37,751 nt of DNA from Nocardia sp. BSTN01 (GTDB lineage: Bacteria; Actinomycetota; Actinomycetes; Mycobacteriales; Mycobacteriaceae): NCBI RefSeq assembly GCF_015354405.1, contig NZ_JADKYP010000061.1, positions 1 through 37,751 of the forward strand, in the 5' to 3' direction. A program made the position numbers and the translations under genes. Shown piece after piece: positions 24,006 through 33,120 of the stretch. Below the pieces are notes generated by a model, which was not told the DNA's origin, searched no databases, and saw only the letters and a list, made by a program, of their open reading frames with translations. Within the stretch, counting starts at the first letter, position 1. Each line of letters starts with the position of its first letter.

Positions 24006-24719
24006 CTAGAGACTTACTCCTGTCTGGCGTATTCTCGCAAGCCAGGCGCTGGCGTCGATAATCTTCCCCTCGGGGATGCCGTGTAGCGAGCTGGCCTGGG
24101 AGTCGACGAACACACGGTATCGACTCTCTTTTATCTCCTCCACGATCCAGCCTGGGCTGAACGCCTCCCGGATGGCAGTGTCGCTGATCTGCGGCCCGAA
24201 TCGTGGTCCGATATCGGACATCGCCAGCACATGTACGTAACCGCCCGGACGGCATGCACTGTACAAATTCCGTACATACGTGCTTCGGTCCCCTGGATCG
24301 AATTCGTGGAACAGTGCGCTGTCTATGATCGTGTCGAAGCTGCAGGTGCCAGGGATGAGCCGCAGCGCGTCGGCGACGTGGAAACGAACTGTGACGTTGT
24401 GTATGAGTGCGTTCTCCTTGGACCGCTTGATTGCAGCGCGTGAAGAGTCGATGCCGGTGATCTCGTAGCCGAGGCGGGCGAGGTGAATGGTGTGTTCTCC
24501 TGTGCCACAACCGATGTCCAGGACTGTACCGCGAATCCATCCTTCGCGCTCCAGTGCGGTGATCGCGGGCTGCGGTTCACCGATTACCCAACTTGCCGCC
24601 TTGGACTCGTATGCAAGGTCGAAAAAGGAGAACGAGTTTGACGCCGTATGCGGGGGGTGGGTGAACTCGAATGTCCCGCCGGACCCATCTGTACAGCGTC
24701 CGCTGTTGGTCAATTCCAT
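24006..24719 (-). CDS. Class I SAM-dependent methyltransferase
   Basis: From ATG 24719 it is 237 residues; AGGTAGG lies nine bases upstream, and an earlier frame start at 24896 adds a non-conserved leader. The Rossmann core is clear: motif I VLDIGCGTGEHTIHLA, then GIDSSRAAIKRSKENA, then VADALRLIPGTCSFDTIIDS, then a segment ending RPGGYVHVL. This is the thiopurine/UbiE-like methyltransferase type acting on small molecules. It lies downstream of the cupin-aminotransferase-beta protein operon in the same direction, after a 232-bp gap, so it may join the same pathway under its own promoter. Confidence 0.85.
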   Translation of the reverse strand: MELTNSGRCTDGSGGTFEFTHPPHTASNSFSFFDLAYESKAASWVIGEPQPAITALEREGWIRGTVLDIGCGTGEHTIHLARLGYEITGIDSSRAAIKRSKENALIHNVTVRFHVADALRLIPGTCSFDTIIDSALFHEFDPGDRSTYVRNLYSACRPGGYVHVLAMSDIGPRFGPQISDTAIREAFSPGWIVEEIKESRYRVFVDSQASSLHGIPEGKIIDASAWLARIRQTGVSL

Positions 24720-24806
24720 GGATAACCTACCTGTTGGAGCGTGTAAGCGACATCTATCGACGTATTTGCCGCTGCGATACCAGACGGTACCTATTGGTTT
24801 TGTGAT

Positions 24807-24822
24807 CTCCCATGATTGGGAG
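24807..24822. promoter_or_regulatory. Inverted repeat upstream of the methyltransferase
   Basis: CTCCCA (24807-24812) and TGGGAG (24817-24822) flank TGAT, 88 bp before the methyltransferase start. It could be an operator or the terminator hairpin of the upstream operon. No U-run is seen. Confidence 0.3.
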
Positions 24823-24951
24823 CGGTAAGCAGGAAGGGATCGGGTGATCATAAGGCATCCGAGAAGGTCACCGTATGGACGAAGCAACTCGAACATGTAG
24901 CCGTTTCAACGGCACCCCGGCCTGGAGAGGACTCTAATGGGTTCGGTAGAA

Positions 24952-25335
24952 TTATACGCTTGGCAAATGTTGGAAATCGAACCTTTTTCCGCTAATGCGT
25001 GTGACAAGCGGGCCTCGACGCGGTGTTCCGTTCAGGTCGTAGAAAATTGCGCTTGCCGAGCCAGTGAATTCGTCGTCGTTCACAGTCAGCTCGAAATGAA
25101 CGATTCCTTTGCGTGCTGAATCCAGGTCCTGCCGGTCGACGGTGAACTCCAGGAACGCTCCCGCTACTTGCGCGCCTTCAGCGCGCCAGCTACCCATGCC
25201 ATTACTGTCGCTAGTATCACGATTTCCGAGGTCCGGATTGGACTGCAGCATAGTGCCATCCGCGTGAAACGTCATCACGTGGTACCCGAAGGGCGCTCCC
25301 TCGGCATGAACTTCCCAGACCCCCACGATGCTCAT
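24952..25335 (-). CDS. Small beta-rich protein, lipocalin-like pattern
   Basis: The 127-residue protein starts MSIVGVWEVHAEGAPF and shows regular beta strands (YHVMTFHADGTMLQSNPDLG, GMGSWRAEGAQVAGAFLEFT). The G-x-W start and the HADGTM strand-turn resemble small lipocalin-like or DUF beta-barrel proteins that may bind or act on a small ligand. No membrane segment or catalytic motif is seen. Its ATG overlaps the aminotransferase stop by 4 bp, so it is translationally coupled to it. Confidence 0.7.
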   Translation of the reverse strand: MSIVGVWEVHAEGAPFGYHVMTFHADGTMLQSNPDLGNRDTSDSNGMGSWRAEGAQVAGAFLEFTVDRQDLDSARKGIVHFELTVNDDEFTGSASAIFYDLNGTPRRGPLVTRISGKRFDFQHLPSV

Positions 25336-26510
25336 GATGCCTCACATAGAGCAGCCAACAATTCGATGCCACGGTCGATCTCGGAGTTCGGTACGTTCGC
25401 AAAACTAAGGCGGATCCTGTTGCGCGGCGGGTTGGCGTCTGCGTAGAACAGCGTGCCGGGAAGGAACGCCACGCCGGCCTCCAAACCCCTGGCCGCTAGT
25501 GTATCGGCCGCGAAATCGCTTGGGCCCTCGAGCCACACGAACATTCCGCCTTCGGGCTCGATCCAGGAGAAGCCGGGCGGCAGATGTTTCTCGAGCGCCG
25601 CGGTGAGCGTCGCGAGCTTCAGCGCATAGCTTTCCACAATTCGCGTCACGTGCGCAGTTTCTGCCTCACTGCCGAGAAAGGTGGCAGCGACAGCCTGATT
25701 GAAGGTCGAGGTCTGCATGTCGATGCCTTGCTTCAGAGCAAGGACGTCTTGCAGCAGATCGACCGGCATCGCCGCGATGCCGATTCGCAGGGCTGGGGCA
25801 AGGGTTTTGGACAACGACGTGATGTACACGGTGTTCTGCGGCGCGAATGCCCAAAAGGCGGGCAGTGGCTCACCCCGGTATCGCAGATCGACATACACGT
25901 CGTCCTCCACCACCATGACGCCGTGCCGGATGATCACATCGGCCACATGTCGGCGTCGGTCGGCCGACATGGTGCGTCCGGTCGGGTTCTGGAACGTCGG
26001 GAGCAAATAGACCAACGCGACATCGTATTGCGCCAGTGCGGCATCCAATGCCTCGGGCCGGATGCCACACTGATCGGACTCGACTCCCACGACGATCGCT
26101 CCGTGACTGCGGAACACCTTCACCGCGGGACCGTAGGTCGGGGTCTCCACCAGCACCACGGCACCCTTATCGAGTAGCGCCATGCAAACGCTGTGCAATG
26201 CGCCCGAGCCGCCCGTCGCAATGTGCAGGCGTTCCGGCGAACAGGTGATCCCACGTCCTGCGAGCAGCGAATGCGCCTTCTCGAGCAGCGGTGCAAACCC
26301 CCGAGTCTGTCCGTACTGCAGCATCGAATTCCCATACTCGGCAAATGCGTCAGCCGCCAGCGAGGCGACAAGTTGACCGGGTAGCAACGCCGGATCCGGC
26401 GCGCCGACGGCGAACGAGATCACGTCGGGGCGGCGGGACAGGGCCGCGAACATATCGTCTATCGGTCCACTGCTCACCGCGGTAGCGCCCTGGCTGGGTC
26501 CGGCCATCAC
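25332..26510 (-). CDS. PLP-dependent aminotransferase, 2-aminoadipate/MocR-like fold type I
   Basis: The 392-residue protein covers the full fold. GGSGALHSV at about 98-106 binds the PLP phosphate, a segment around PTFQNPTGRTMSADRR holds the conserved NPTG, VVEDDVYVDLRY holds the PLP-ring Asp, and SLSKTLAPALRIG holds the Schiff-base lysine. The C-terminal RIRLSFAN holds the carboxylate-binding Arg. There is no GntR domain, so it is a stand-alone enzyme. It overlaps the cupin gene upstream and the small beta protein downstream by 4 bp each, defining a tight operon. The amino acid substrate is unknown. Confidence 0.9.
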   Translation of the reverse strand: MMAGPSQGATAVSSGPIDDMFAALSRRPDVISFAVGAPDPALLPGQLVASLAADAFAEYGNSMLQYGQTRGFAPLLEKAHSLLAGRGITCSPERLHIATGGSGALHSVCMALLDKGAVVLVETPTYGPAVKVFRSHGAIVVGVESDQCGIRPEALDAALAQYDVALVYLLPTFQNPTGRTMSADRRRHVADVIIRHGVMVVEDDVYVDLRYRGEPLPAFWAFAPQNTVYITSLSKTLAPALRIGIAAMPVDLLQDVLALKQGIDMQTSTFNQAVAATFLGSEAETAHVTRIVESYALKLATLTAALEKHLPPGFSWIEPEGGMFVWLEGPSDFAADTLAARGLEAGVAFLPGTLFYADANPPRNRIRLSFANVPNSEIDRGIELLAALCEAS

Positions 26511-26971
26511 AGTCGGACACTTACCGGCGCGAGCTGGTGGCGCAGCCGAGAGACAGCGTCGGCCACTTGGGCGTCGTATTCCGGAGTCAGTATCACGTCG
26601 TCGTTGAACATGGGATCGGTGCGCATTTCCACCGCGACCAGATCGTCCGTATCGCTGAGGTTCACCGCCACGTGCACCACTCCCTGAGGGATGTAGAGGA
26701 ATTCGCCCGGCCCATGTAGGTATGGCACCAATTCCGGTCCGATCAGCGTCGCCGCTCTACCTCGCACACATACGACGATGATTTCGCTGTCCGCGTGGTA
26801 GTGGGCCTGAGATATCTTCCCCGGCGCCATGTTGACCATTCCCGCCGAAATACCTTTGCTCCCACATGTTTCCCGGGTGATGCAGGGGATCAGATGTTGC
26901 CCCTGGCGTCCGATCTTCTCTGTGACGTCGGCTGCGGCTACCACCCGCACTGCCTGCGAAATATCATCCAT
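26507..26971 (-). CDS. Cupin-domain protein, first gene of the operon
   Basis: The 154-residue protein is a single cupin barrel. MAPGKISQAHYHADSEIIVV carries H-x-H and a downstream acidic residue, and GPGEFLYIPQGVVHVAVNLS carries the last His. Such small cupins act as isomerases, dioxygenases or ligand sensors. It is followed by the aminotransferase with a 4-bp overlap. The start ATG 26971 has a divergent spacer of about 500 bp upstream, containing an imperfect dyad ATAC...GTAT near 26980-27000. Confidence 0.8.
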   Translation of the reverse strand: MDDISQAVRVVAAADVTEKIGRQGQHLIPCITRETCGSKGISAGMVNMAPGKISQAHYHADSEIIVVCVRGRAATLIGPELVPYLHGPGEFLYIPQGVVHVAVNLSDTDDLVAVEMRTDPMFNDDVILTPEYDAQVADAVSRLRHQLAPVSVRL

Positions 26972-27478
26972 GACACACCAATACTGTTCGGTCGGTATGC
27001 TTTAGGTTAAGCTGTTCTCGCCAGTGGGAACTCCAGGTGGGACACCGAGAAGGTAAGGCGTTCGGAAGGATGCCGGCAGCTGGATGACCGGACCGTTCAC
27101 CCCCGGTGTTGACGGTCCAGACTGATCAAACCATGTACGTCCCTCCTGGGGCATCCGCAGGTTTTGTTCATTGCTCCGGTGTGGGGATGCAACCTGTTAT
27201 CGGTCAGTGAACCTCGTATCAGCCGGGATCCATCACGATCAATACGTGCTAGAACGTGTTGGCCGCAGCGCGGCAGTCGGTCCTGACGGCAGCAGCCTGG
27301 CTGAGCGAGCTTTGCGGGCGTGTTGGTGTCGGCGGCGAGCCGTTGGCGGACTGGCTTGCCGCCGCCTAGTCGGGGACCTCGAGCAACCGCTCGTATGCGA
27401 CTTACCGTAGCAATAGCAGCCTCGGGCCATCGACTAGGCCGATTGTTTTGCTGTGGTCGGCTCCGGCATAATTCTGCC
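26972..27478. other. Gene-free spacer
   Basis: I see no gene between the cupin start and the zeta-like gene. It should contain both promoters. A 22-bp sequence at 27155-27176 recurs at 33691-33712. Confidence 0.4.
27155..27176 (+). repeat. 22-bp repeat, copy 1
   Basis: This segment (CAGGTTTTG core, then TTCATTGCTC) matches 33691-33712 at 20 of 22 positions in the same orientation. The parent element is unknown; it may be the end of a lost IS. Confidence 0.4.
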
Positions 27479-28513
27479 GTGGAAGATTTAGGATTATCTG
27501 CCGCTGAGGCTCTACAGGCGGGGGCTCGTCGGCTCCGTATCGCGTTGGTCGAGGGGTGTGAAACGCTGAGCTCTACTGGGCGCAATTACGCGAGCGCGAT
27601 AAGGCGTGCCCGGCGAGATTTTATGCTTTCCGATGCGGAGATGCGCAGAATTTTCGAGAGAAGAATCGTTGCAGATGAATTGGAAGGCAGAGCACGCAGC
27701 CTTCCCTCCGGGGAGCGCCCAGAACTCGTAGTCGTGCTTGCTCAGCCTGCAGCAGGGAAGTCGACTGCCGTCCGCGACATCGAAGACTCCTTCCAAAGTC
27801 GAGGTGGTGCAGTTCCGCTGATTGCCGACGACTATATGAAATATCATCCGCAGTTCAATGAATTACATGACCTCGATGATTTTACGGCTGGCGACCATAT
27901 TTATCCGGTAGCATAAAAATGGCTCGATATGGCCATTGATCATATTATCGCCAATCATGAACATGTCATTCTCGAAGAGGGAGCGGGCAATATCCACCGT
28001 GCCGTTGATGTTATGCGGCGCTTTCAGCGCAACACCTACGGCTTGCGCGCCGAGGCAGTGGCCGTGTCCGAGGTAGAGAGCCGTCTATCCATTCCGACTC
28101 GTTTCCTGGACGAGCGGACCAGGTCTGGCGTGGGTCGCTATGTGCCGACCAAGGCACATGATATGTGTTTCACAGGATCAGCCGAGTTGGTTCGCTCACT
28201 CGAGTCCAAGACCCCACCGGTGGCGGTCGACGTGGTGCGTGTGCGTTCCAGGACCGGTGTGCTGTTCGAAAGCCATTGCCTACCGTCGGGTGAGTGGAAC
28301 AAACAGCCAGAGGGTTGGGAAGCAATGCAGCATGAACGGAACCGGCCATTGACGCCTGCGGAGGAGCGCGCATACGCCGATAAACTACAGGGCCTTCGGG
28401 ATGGAATCGATGCCGGACGACGCCTATACCCCGGTGAGGAGAAGGTATGGAACCGATTGTCAGACGAAGCCGACCAAGTTGAAGGCCTTGCCCGTCCCGG
28501 CCTCCAGCTGTAA
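27479..28513 (+). pseudogene. Zeta-toxin-like kinase with in-frame TAA
   Basis: From GTG 27479 the frame encodes a helical N-terminus, Walker A AQPAAGKST (88-96) and the ADDYMKYHP segment (116-124) in which the acidic pair and Tyr mark zeta toxins. A TAA at 27914-27916 (codon 146) then interrupts. The same frame resumes immediately as KWLDMAIDHIIANHEHVILE and continues through SGVGRYVPTKAHD to 28513. Reading through would give 344 residues, a normal size. Zeta toxins phosphorylate UDP-N-acetylglucosamine and block wall synthesis. No epsilon-type antitoxin is seen. The stop may be a mutation that disarms the toxin. Confidence 0.8.
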
Positions 28514-28801
28514 ATCCGACCGAGCCGAAACGCTCATGATCGAACCGAGGATGTCGCCAGCGGTCGAGATGTGCATTGGTTCGGTACTGGAATCGGTTAC
28601 ATTGCAGCGCGGGTGTGGCATCGATGCCTTTGCCGCTCTCGTTGATCCGCGTTCGGGCACCGAGCATTTCGGTGGCGAGCCCGGAAATCGGGTCAGCGGC
28701 TGCGGTTTTGAGACCGCACATGTAACATGGGTTTTCGCTTCGACTGCCTACCTGCCGATCATGTAACCCAGTCGGGGTCGTGAGCAGTATGGTAGGGCGT
28801 T

Positions 28802-29629
28802 GTGTTCGTTGATCCGGCTGGGGTGTGGGGGGAGTCGTCGGAGTGGGACGAGACGCTGCACTACGAGTCTGCTGTGGACATCGTCACAAGTCTCATGGCG
28901 CAATGCACGGCGGTTGAAACGCTGGCCGAGCGGGCGGATGACTCCGTCGTCCGAGACGATATGGGCTTCCTGCGCCGGGCATACCTCGCTGAACTGTCCA
29001 AACTGGCTCCGGACAACAGAGCCGCGGTGGCCAGGGTAGTTCGGGACAACGGGACGAGACTAGCGCATGTTATCGAAGCCTCGCGGCTACAACTGTCGGC
29101 GCCGCCCGACGCCGGACACTGTCGGCTCGGTTACGAGGAACATGCGACTGTTTTCGAAAACCGTATTGCCCCGGAGACTCTTGCCAGGCTCCAAACCAGT
29201 GAGCAACCTATAGCTGTGATCGTTGCAGGCCAGCCCGGGTCCGGGAAGACAACGACGCTTCGCCACTTGTACCGCAACTGGGACGGTGCTGCTCCGGCCT
29301 TCATCGACCCAGAGTTGTACTTGGCGTACCATCCGCGCAGCTGGGATCTCGTACTCGCGGACGACGCCCAGGCTGGTGACATCGTCATGGGAGATGCGCT
29401 GGGCTGGGCAGCCATGGCAGTCGAACTCGCGATCCAGCACCACAGCGATGTGTTACTCGAGGTCGGGACTAACCTTCCTGACGATGCGAACGCTTTCGCC
29501 ACTGTCTTCCAGGAGGCCGGATATCGAGTGGAGGTAGAGCTGATGGCGGTACCGGAGGCGATCAGCAAACTCCACCTCATGATTCGCTACCATTGTCGTC
29601 ACGGAAACTGGCAGGTCCTCTCGCTGTAA
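28802..29629 (+). CDS. Zeta-toxin-like kinase, short C-terminus
   Basis: The 275-residue protein starts at GTG 28802. Residues 1-130 are helical. Walker A GQPGSGKT is at 143-150, and the substrate segment IDPELYLAYHP at 168-178 is the zeta-type acidic-Tyr pattern. The later helix (EVGTNLPDDANAFATVFQEA) and the strand with MAVPEAISKL follow. The chain ends soon after at MIRYHCRHGNWQ, whereas related proteins continue through an R-Y-x-P...HD segment like that of the gene at 27479. The protein therefore looks C-terminally truncated and may be inactive. It is the second zeta-like gene in tandem; the 288-bp gap between them holds no antitoxin I can recognise. Confidence 0.75.
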   Translation: MFVDPAGVWGESSEWDETLHYESAVDIVTSLMAQCTAVETLAERADDSVVRDDMGFLRRAYLAELSKLAPDNRAAVARVVRDNGTRLAHVIEASRLQLSAPPDAGHCRLGYEEHATVFENRIAPETLARLQTSEQPIAVIVAGQPGSGKTTTLRHLYRNWDGAAPAFIDPELYLAYHPRSWDLVLADDAQAGDIVMGDALGWAAMAVELAIQHHSDVLLEVGTNLPDDANAFATVFQEAGYRVEVELMAVPEAISKLHLMIRYHCRHGNWQVLSL

Positions 29630-30198
29630 CGAAAGACCGTGCGTGAGACTCCTTCACTGCTCAGACCCGCAAGCGAGGGGCACGCAACTATTTCGAGCAG
29701 AGCATCGCCGGCTTCGCAGGCGGATCTTCCCACTGCACCAGTGCCTCACAGCCTGTTGACCCCCACACTGCTGAGGAGATGATGCGTCGATGTCGATGTC
29801 GATGATGCCGCCAGGGCGTACGCGGTGCATCGCCGACTATATAGGCGCGACCGGGTAAGGACGCGCTGCGATCTAGCGTTCGACGTCGACGTGGTCTTTG
29901 GAGTTGTGCGGTGACGACGACGCCGGGCAATCCAGCGGGGGCGATGCCCAGCAGTGGCAGGTTGTGCGTATTTCGGCCGATTTCTGCGATGGAGTCCCTG
30001 ATCGTGTTGACCAGTTCAGTCTCCCGGCAACCAGCTTGATCATGCGAATGCGGCCCGCCGGCAGTGTAGGGTCTTAAAAGCCATGGCCCAATCTCAGAAT
30101 GATCGGCCGTAGCGTGGCCATGATTTTGAGATTCGTTCCTCCGCTGGCCAGTTGGTAGATGATCTTCGCCGGTTGCGGTTCGGAGCAGGAGGTTCGGA
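29630..30198. other. Interval without a supported gene
   Basis: A minus-strand frame through this interval contains one protein-like segment (IAEIGRNTHNLPLLGIAPAG) but no start or family. I treat it as possible relic DNA following the truncated zeta gene. Confidence 0.3.
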
Positions 30199-31440
30199 TC
30201 AGATCGGGTCGAGGCGATGTATGCGGGCGTTGAGATAACGCTGCTCGAGCAGGCTTGCGGTGAGCTGTGCGGCCTGACGGTAGCTTTCGACCGCTCCCGT
30301 CGGGTCGCCGGCCATTTCCAGAAGGTGGGCACGCACGGCGTGGGTCCGGTGGTGGCGCCGCATCACGGGATCGTCGAGCAACGGCTCGACCAGGGCCAAA
30401 CCATCCTCGGGACGGAGGGCCATCCCGACTGCGACCGCCCGGTTGAGCGTCACGACCGAGCTCGGCGCCACCCTGGCCAGCATGGCGTAGAGCAGACTGA
30501 TCTGCGGCCAGTCGGTACTTTCCCAGGTCGCAGCCTCCGCGTGCACGGCCGCGATCGCGGCTTGCAATTGGAACCTACCCACATGCCCACGAGGCAGTAC
30601 TCGCTCGAGGATGCACACTCCCTCCGCGATCAGCTGATGATCCCACCGCGAACGGTCCTGCTCGGCCAGCGGCACCAGATTGCCACCGTCGGTGCGCGCG
30701 GCAGCGCGGGCGTGAGTAAGCAGCATCAAGGCCAATGCGCCCGCGGCCTCGTCGTGGTCCGGGATCACCGCGTGTAACTGCCGGGTGAGGCGGATGGCGT
30801 CTTCGGCCAAGCCCGAATCCACCAGCTCACCACCGTCGGAGCGCGTATGTCCCTCGGTGAACAGCAGATGGCAGACGTCCAGTGCCGACGCGATACGCGC
30901 TGGCAGATCGGCCGCGGTCGGGAGGGCGAACACCGCGCCCGCCGCCCGCAACGTGGATCGCGCGCGCGTCAAACGTTGCGCCATCGTGCGTTCCGGCACC
31001 AAATACGCAGCGGCGATCTGGGCGGTGCTGAGGCCGCCGACAGCGTGCACAGTCAGGGCGACCTGCGAGGAACGACTCAGGCTCGGGTGGCAACACAGCA
31101 GAAACAGCCGCAACGTGTCGTCGCCCTCGTCGGGATGCTGGTGATCGGCCGGTAACGCGAGGTACGTATCGCCAGGCTGCGCCGTGGCTACTGCTTCTTC
31201 CCGACCTGACCTTGCGCGATCGGCACGTAGCCTGTCGATCAGTCGTCGCGAGGCGACTCGAATCAGCCACCCGCGAGGGTTGTCGGGCACGCCGTCGCGA
31301 TCCCATTGCCGCGCTGCGGCTTCGGCCGCCTCCTGCGCCGCGTCTTCGCAGTAGCCGAGGTCGCCATGCCTGCGCAGCAGGGCGGCGAGGACGTGTGAGG
31401 ATTCGCGCCGCCACACGTCCTCCACCACCCGTGTACTCAC
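30199..31440 (-). CDS. ECF42-type RNA polymerase sigma factor
   Basis: The 413-residue protein starts at GTG 31440, which overlaps the stop of the DGPF protein (GTGA). Sigma region 2 spans about 1-85 (LAALLRRHGDLGYCEDAAQE, NPRGWLIRVASRRLIDRLRA) and region 4 about 110-165 (QVALTVHAVGGLSTAQIAAA, LVPERTMAQRLTRA). The long C-terminal part (about 180-413) is the TPR-like domain of ECF42 (LLFTEGHTRS, then ALALMLLTHARAAARTDGG and AEAATWESTDWPQISLLYAM). ECF42 sigma factors have no anti-sigma factor and are co-located with DGPF/YCII proteins, as here. Confidence 0.92.
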   Translation of the reverse strand: MSTRVVEDVWRRESSHVLAALLRRHGDLGYCEDAAQEAAEAAARQWDRDGVPDNPRGWLIRVASRRLIDRLRADRARSGREEAVATAQPGDTYLALPADHQHPDEGDDTLRLFLLCCHPSLSRSSQVALTVHAVGGLSTAQIAAAYLVPERTMAQRLTRARSTLRAAGAVFALPTAADLPARIASALDVCHLLFTEGHTRSDGGELVDSGLAEDAIRLTRQLHAVIPDHDEAAGALALMLLTHARAAARTDGGNLVPLAEQDRSRWDHQLIAEGVCILERVLPRGHVGRFQLQAAIAAVHAEAATWESTDWPQISLLYAMLARVAPSSVVTLNRAVAVGMALRPEDGLALVEPLLDDPVMRRHHRTHAVRAHLLEMAGDPTGAVESYRQAAQLTASLLEQRYLNARIHRLDPI

Positions 31441-31829
31441 TGGTCGTCGCCGCCCGGCCACATGGCGGGCCGCAGCTCGACTGTTTCGCCCGGACCCGCG
31501 AACCGCGCGGCGATCTCCTCGGCACGGGTCTGGTTGTCTACATCGATCAGGAAGAACCCGGCCAGATGCTCCTTGGCCTCCGACTACGGACCGTCGGTGA
31601 CAAGCGGCTTTCCGTCACCCCACCGGTACAGCCGCGATGACTCGGGTGCTCCCAACGCTTCGCCCGATATCATCTCCCCCTTTTCCTGTAACTCTTCGAG
31701 CAGCTTCTCGAACTCGGATCCCAGACGGTCCCGCTCCGCCTGCGGCAGGTCTCGATACTCGGGCAGGTAGTCGGAGGTCGGATGCCCCCACGGCTGTGGG
31801 TTGGAGTGAATCATGATCACGTATTTCAT
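31437..31829 (-). pseudogene. DGPF/YCII-related protein interrupted by in-frame TAG
   Basis: From ATG 31829 (AAGGAG six bases upstream) the frame reads MKYVIMIHSN through VTDGP. A TAG follows at 31586-31584, exactly where the family has F or Y in its DGPF signature. The same frame continues at once as SEAKEHLAGFFLIDV to a TGA at 31437 that overlaps the sigma start. Reading through gives about 130 residues, the normal size. The protein is the usual partner of ECF42 sigma factors. The single nonsense codon could be mutation, error or recoding. Confidence 0.85.
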
Positions 31830-32250
31830 CTTCGGCTCCTTGATCGATGTCGCGGATGCGTCCGGACGACCCATCCTTGCCTGAGACGTCGTAGCCCCGC
31901 ACGTCGGGTCGACACTCCGGCTGCGGGCGATCGGGCCATTTCAGGTGACACGCAAGACTCGGCTGGTCACGTCAAAGCTCGGTGAGTCCTTCCGCCGTCG
32001 TGAAGGTGTTGAGCAATGGCCACGGAATTGAGACTGCCCGCCGGTGGCCATGGCGCGAGAATGCCGAAAAACGCAGGTCGAAGGTGGCCAGTAATTTGCG
32101 ACCCTACAGACAGGTTGACGCCACCGTTCGCGCCGTGTGTCTTCTTGTTGAAGCGTGCTGTACCGCAGCAACTTTCAGATCTTCCGATATGTGTCAGTCC
32201 CTGGCCCCACTCCATGTCGAGCCCAGCCGCCACTTCTTGCGCAGGAATCG
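31830..32250. other. Interval without a supported gene
   Basis: The first part should hold the promoter of the DGPF-sigma operon. The rest contains only short unconserved frames leading into IS3 relics. Confidence 0.35.
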
Positions 32251-32410
32251 CCCTGCAACCCAGCACCTCGCATCAGCCGCTCGACTCGTTTGTGGCCGAC
32301 CGAGATCCCGCGCCGGCGCAGCTTCGCCTGGACCCGCGGTGACCCGTAGGCCCCGCCGGAGCTGGTATGGATGTCAACGATCTCAGCCAGTAGCTCCTGG
32401 TCGGCCTGCC
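32251..32410 (-). pseudogene. IS3-family OrfB, N-terminal fragment
   Basis: The minus strand reads QADQELLAEIVDIHTSSGGA, then YGSPRVQAKLRRRGISVGHK and RVERLMRGAGLQG. This is the HTH_21 region at the start of IS3-family OrfB. The integrase core is absent. It is in the opposite orientation to the IS3 relic at 32487, so it belongs to a different copy. Confidence 0.8.
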
Positions 32411-32555
32411 TTAACCATCCGTATCAGGTCGAGGACGCGATGCGCAGAACTCGAAGTAGGGGCTGCTGCACGGATCGGTGACAACTTGACCTGCCCCACC
32501 GGTTGGGTTCCAACTCCGGTTGCTAACTGACAGCCTTACCGAAAGGCTGACCCGC

Positions 32556-32700
32556 GTGCCACACGCCTATCCCACTGAGTTCCGAACCCGGGCAATCGCT
32601 TTGGTCCGAGCAGGCAACCCGCCAAGCAGACAGCTGTCGAGCTGGGCATCCATCCAGTCACCTTACGCCAACATCTGCGAGCACTGCCCGAACTTCCGCA
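32556..32700 (+). pseudogene. IS3-family OrfA, frameshifted N-terminus
   Basis: From GTG 32556 the frame reads VPHAYPTEFRTRAIALVRAG. After a one-base shift near 32620 it continues KQTAVELGIHPVTLRQHLRA. This is the OrfA helix-turn-helix. The leucine zipper and the -1 frameshift region are lost. The following 150 bp contain a protein-like segment (ILAVQRTDARELAYDAQRRG) that I cannot assign. Confidence 0.7.
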
Positions 32701-32863
32701 CCGATGCCACCTACCTGCCTATCCTCGCCGTCCAACGCACCGACGCTCGCGAACTCGCCTACGACGCTCAACGCCGCGGCTGGATCACCGAAGCCGAATG
32801 CCACTACCAACTCATCGCCGCCTCGACGCCGCCATCACCGACATCCAGAAATCAGCCAGATAA

Positions 32864-33082
32864 GGTCTGGACAACGCGATGATCGAATCGTTCTGGTCCT
32901 CGATGCAGATCGAACTGCCCGACCGCAAGAAGTGAAAGACCCGCCTCGAACCCGCGAACGCGATCTTCGACTACATCGAGGTCTTCTACAACCGCCAACG
33001 CCGCCACTCGTCCCTCGGCTACCGCACCCCGATCGAGTACGAACTACTCTCCGAGAAGACACTCGCAACCGCTGCCGGTTAG
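32864..33082 (+). pseudogene. IS3-family OrfB, C-terminal fragment with in-frame TGA
   Basis: The frame reads GLDNAMIESFWSSMQIELPD, then RKK, a TGA where the family has Trp, then KTRLEPANAIFDYIEVFYNR and RHSSLGYRTPIEYELL to a TAG at 33080. NAMIESFW carries the last Glu of the DDE triad. The upstream catalytic Asp residues are deleted. Confidence 0.85.
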
Positions 33083-33120
33083 CCACCAACACTGGAACCC
33101 GAGAGATGGGGCAGGTCAGA

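Larger units (their letters stand above)
32487..33118 (+). mobile_element. Deleted IS3-family element with both ends
   Basis: Both termini are recognisable as inverted repeats. TGACCTGCCCCA, GGTTCCA and GCTAAC occur in order at the left (32487-32526) and in inverted order at the right (33079-33118). The 632-bp span is about half of a normal IS3 element. It retains a frameshifted orfA start and the end of orfB. It is therefore an internally deleted, non-autonomous relic whose ends might still be recognised in trans. Confidence 0.75.

Noticed and set aside
28401-28766. Possible epsilon-type antitoxin between the two zeta-like genes
   Set aside because: The 121-codon frame overlaps the first gene and has no helical bundle pattern or ribosome site.
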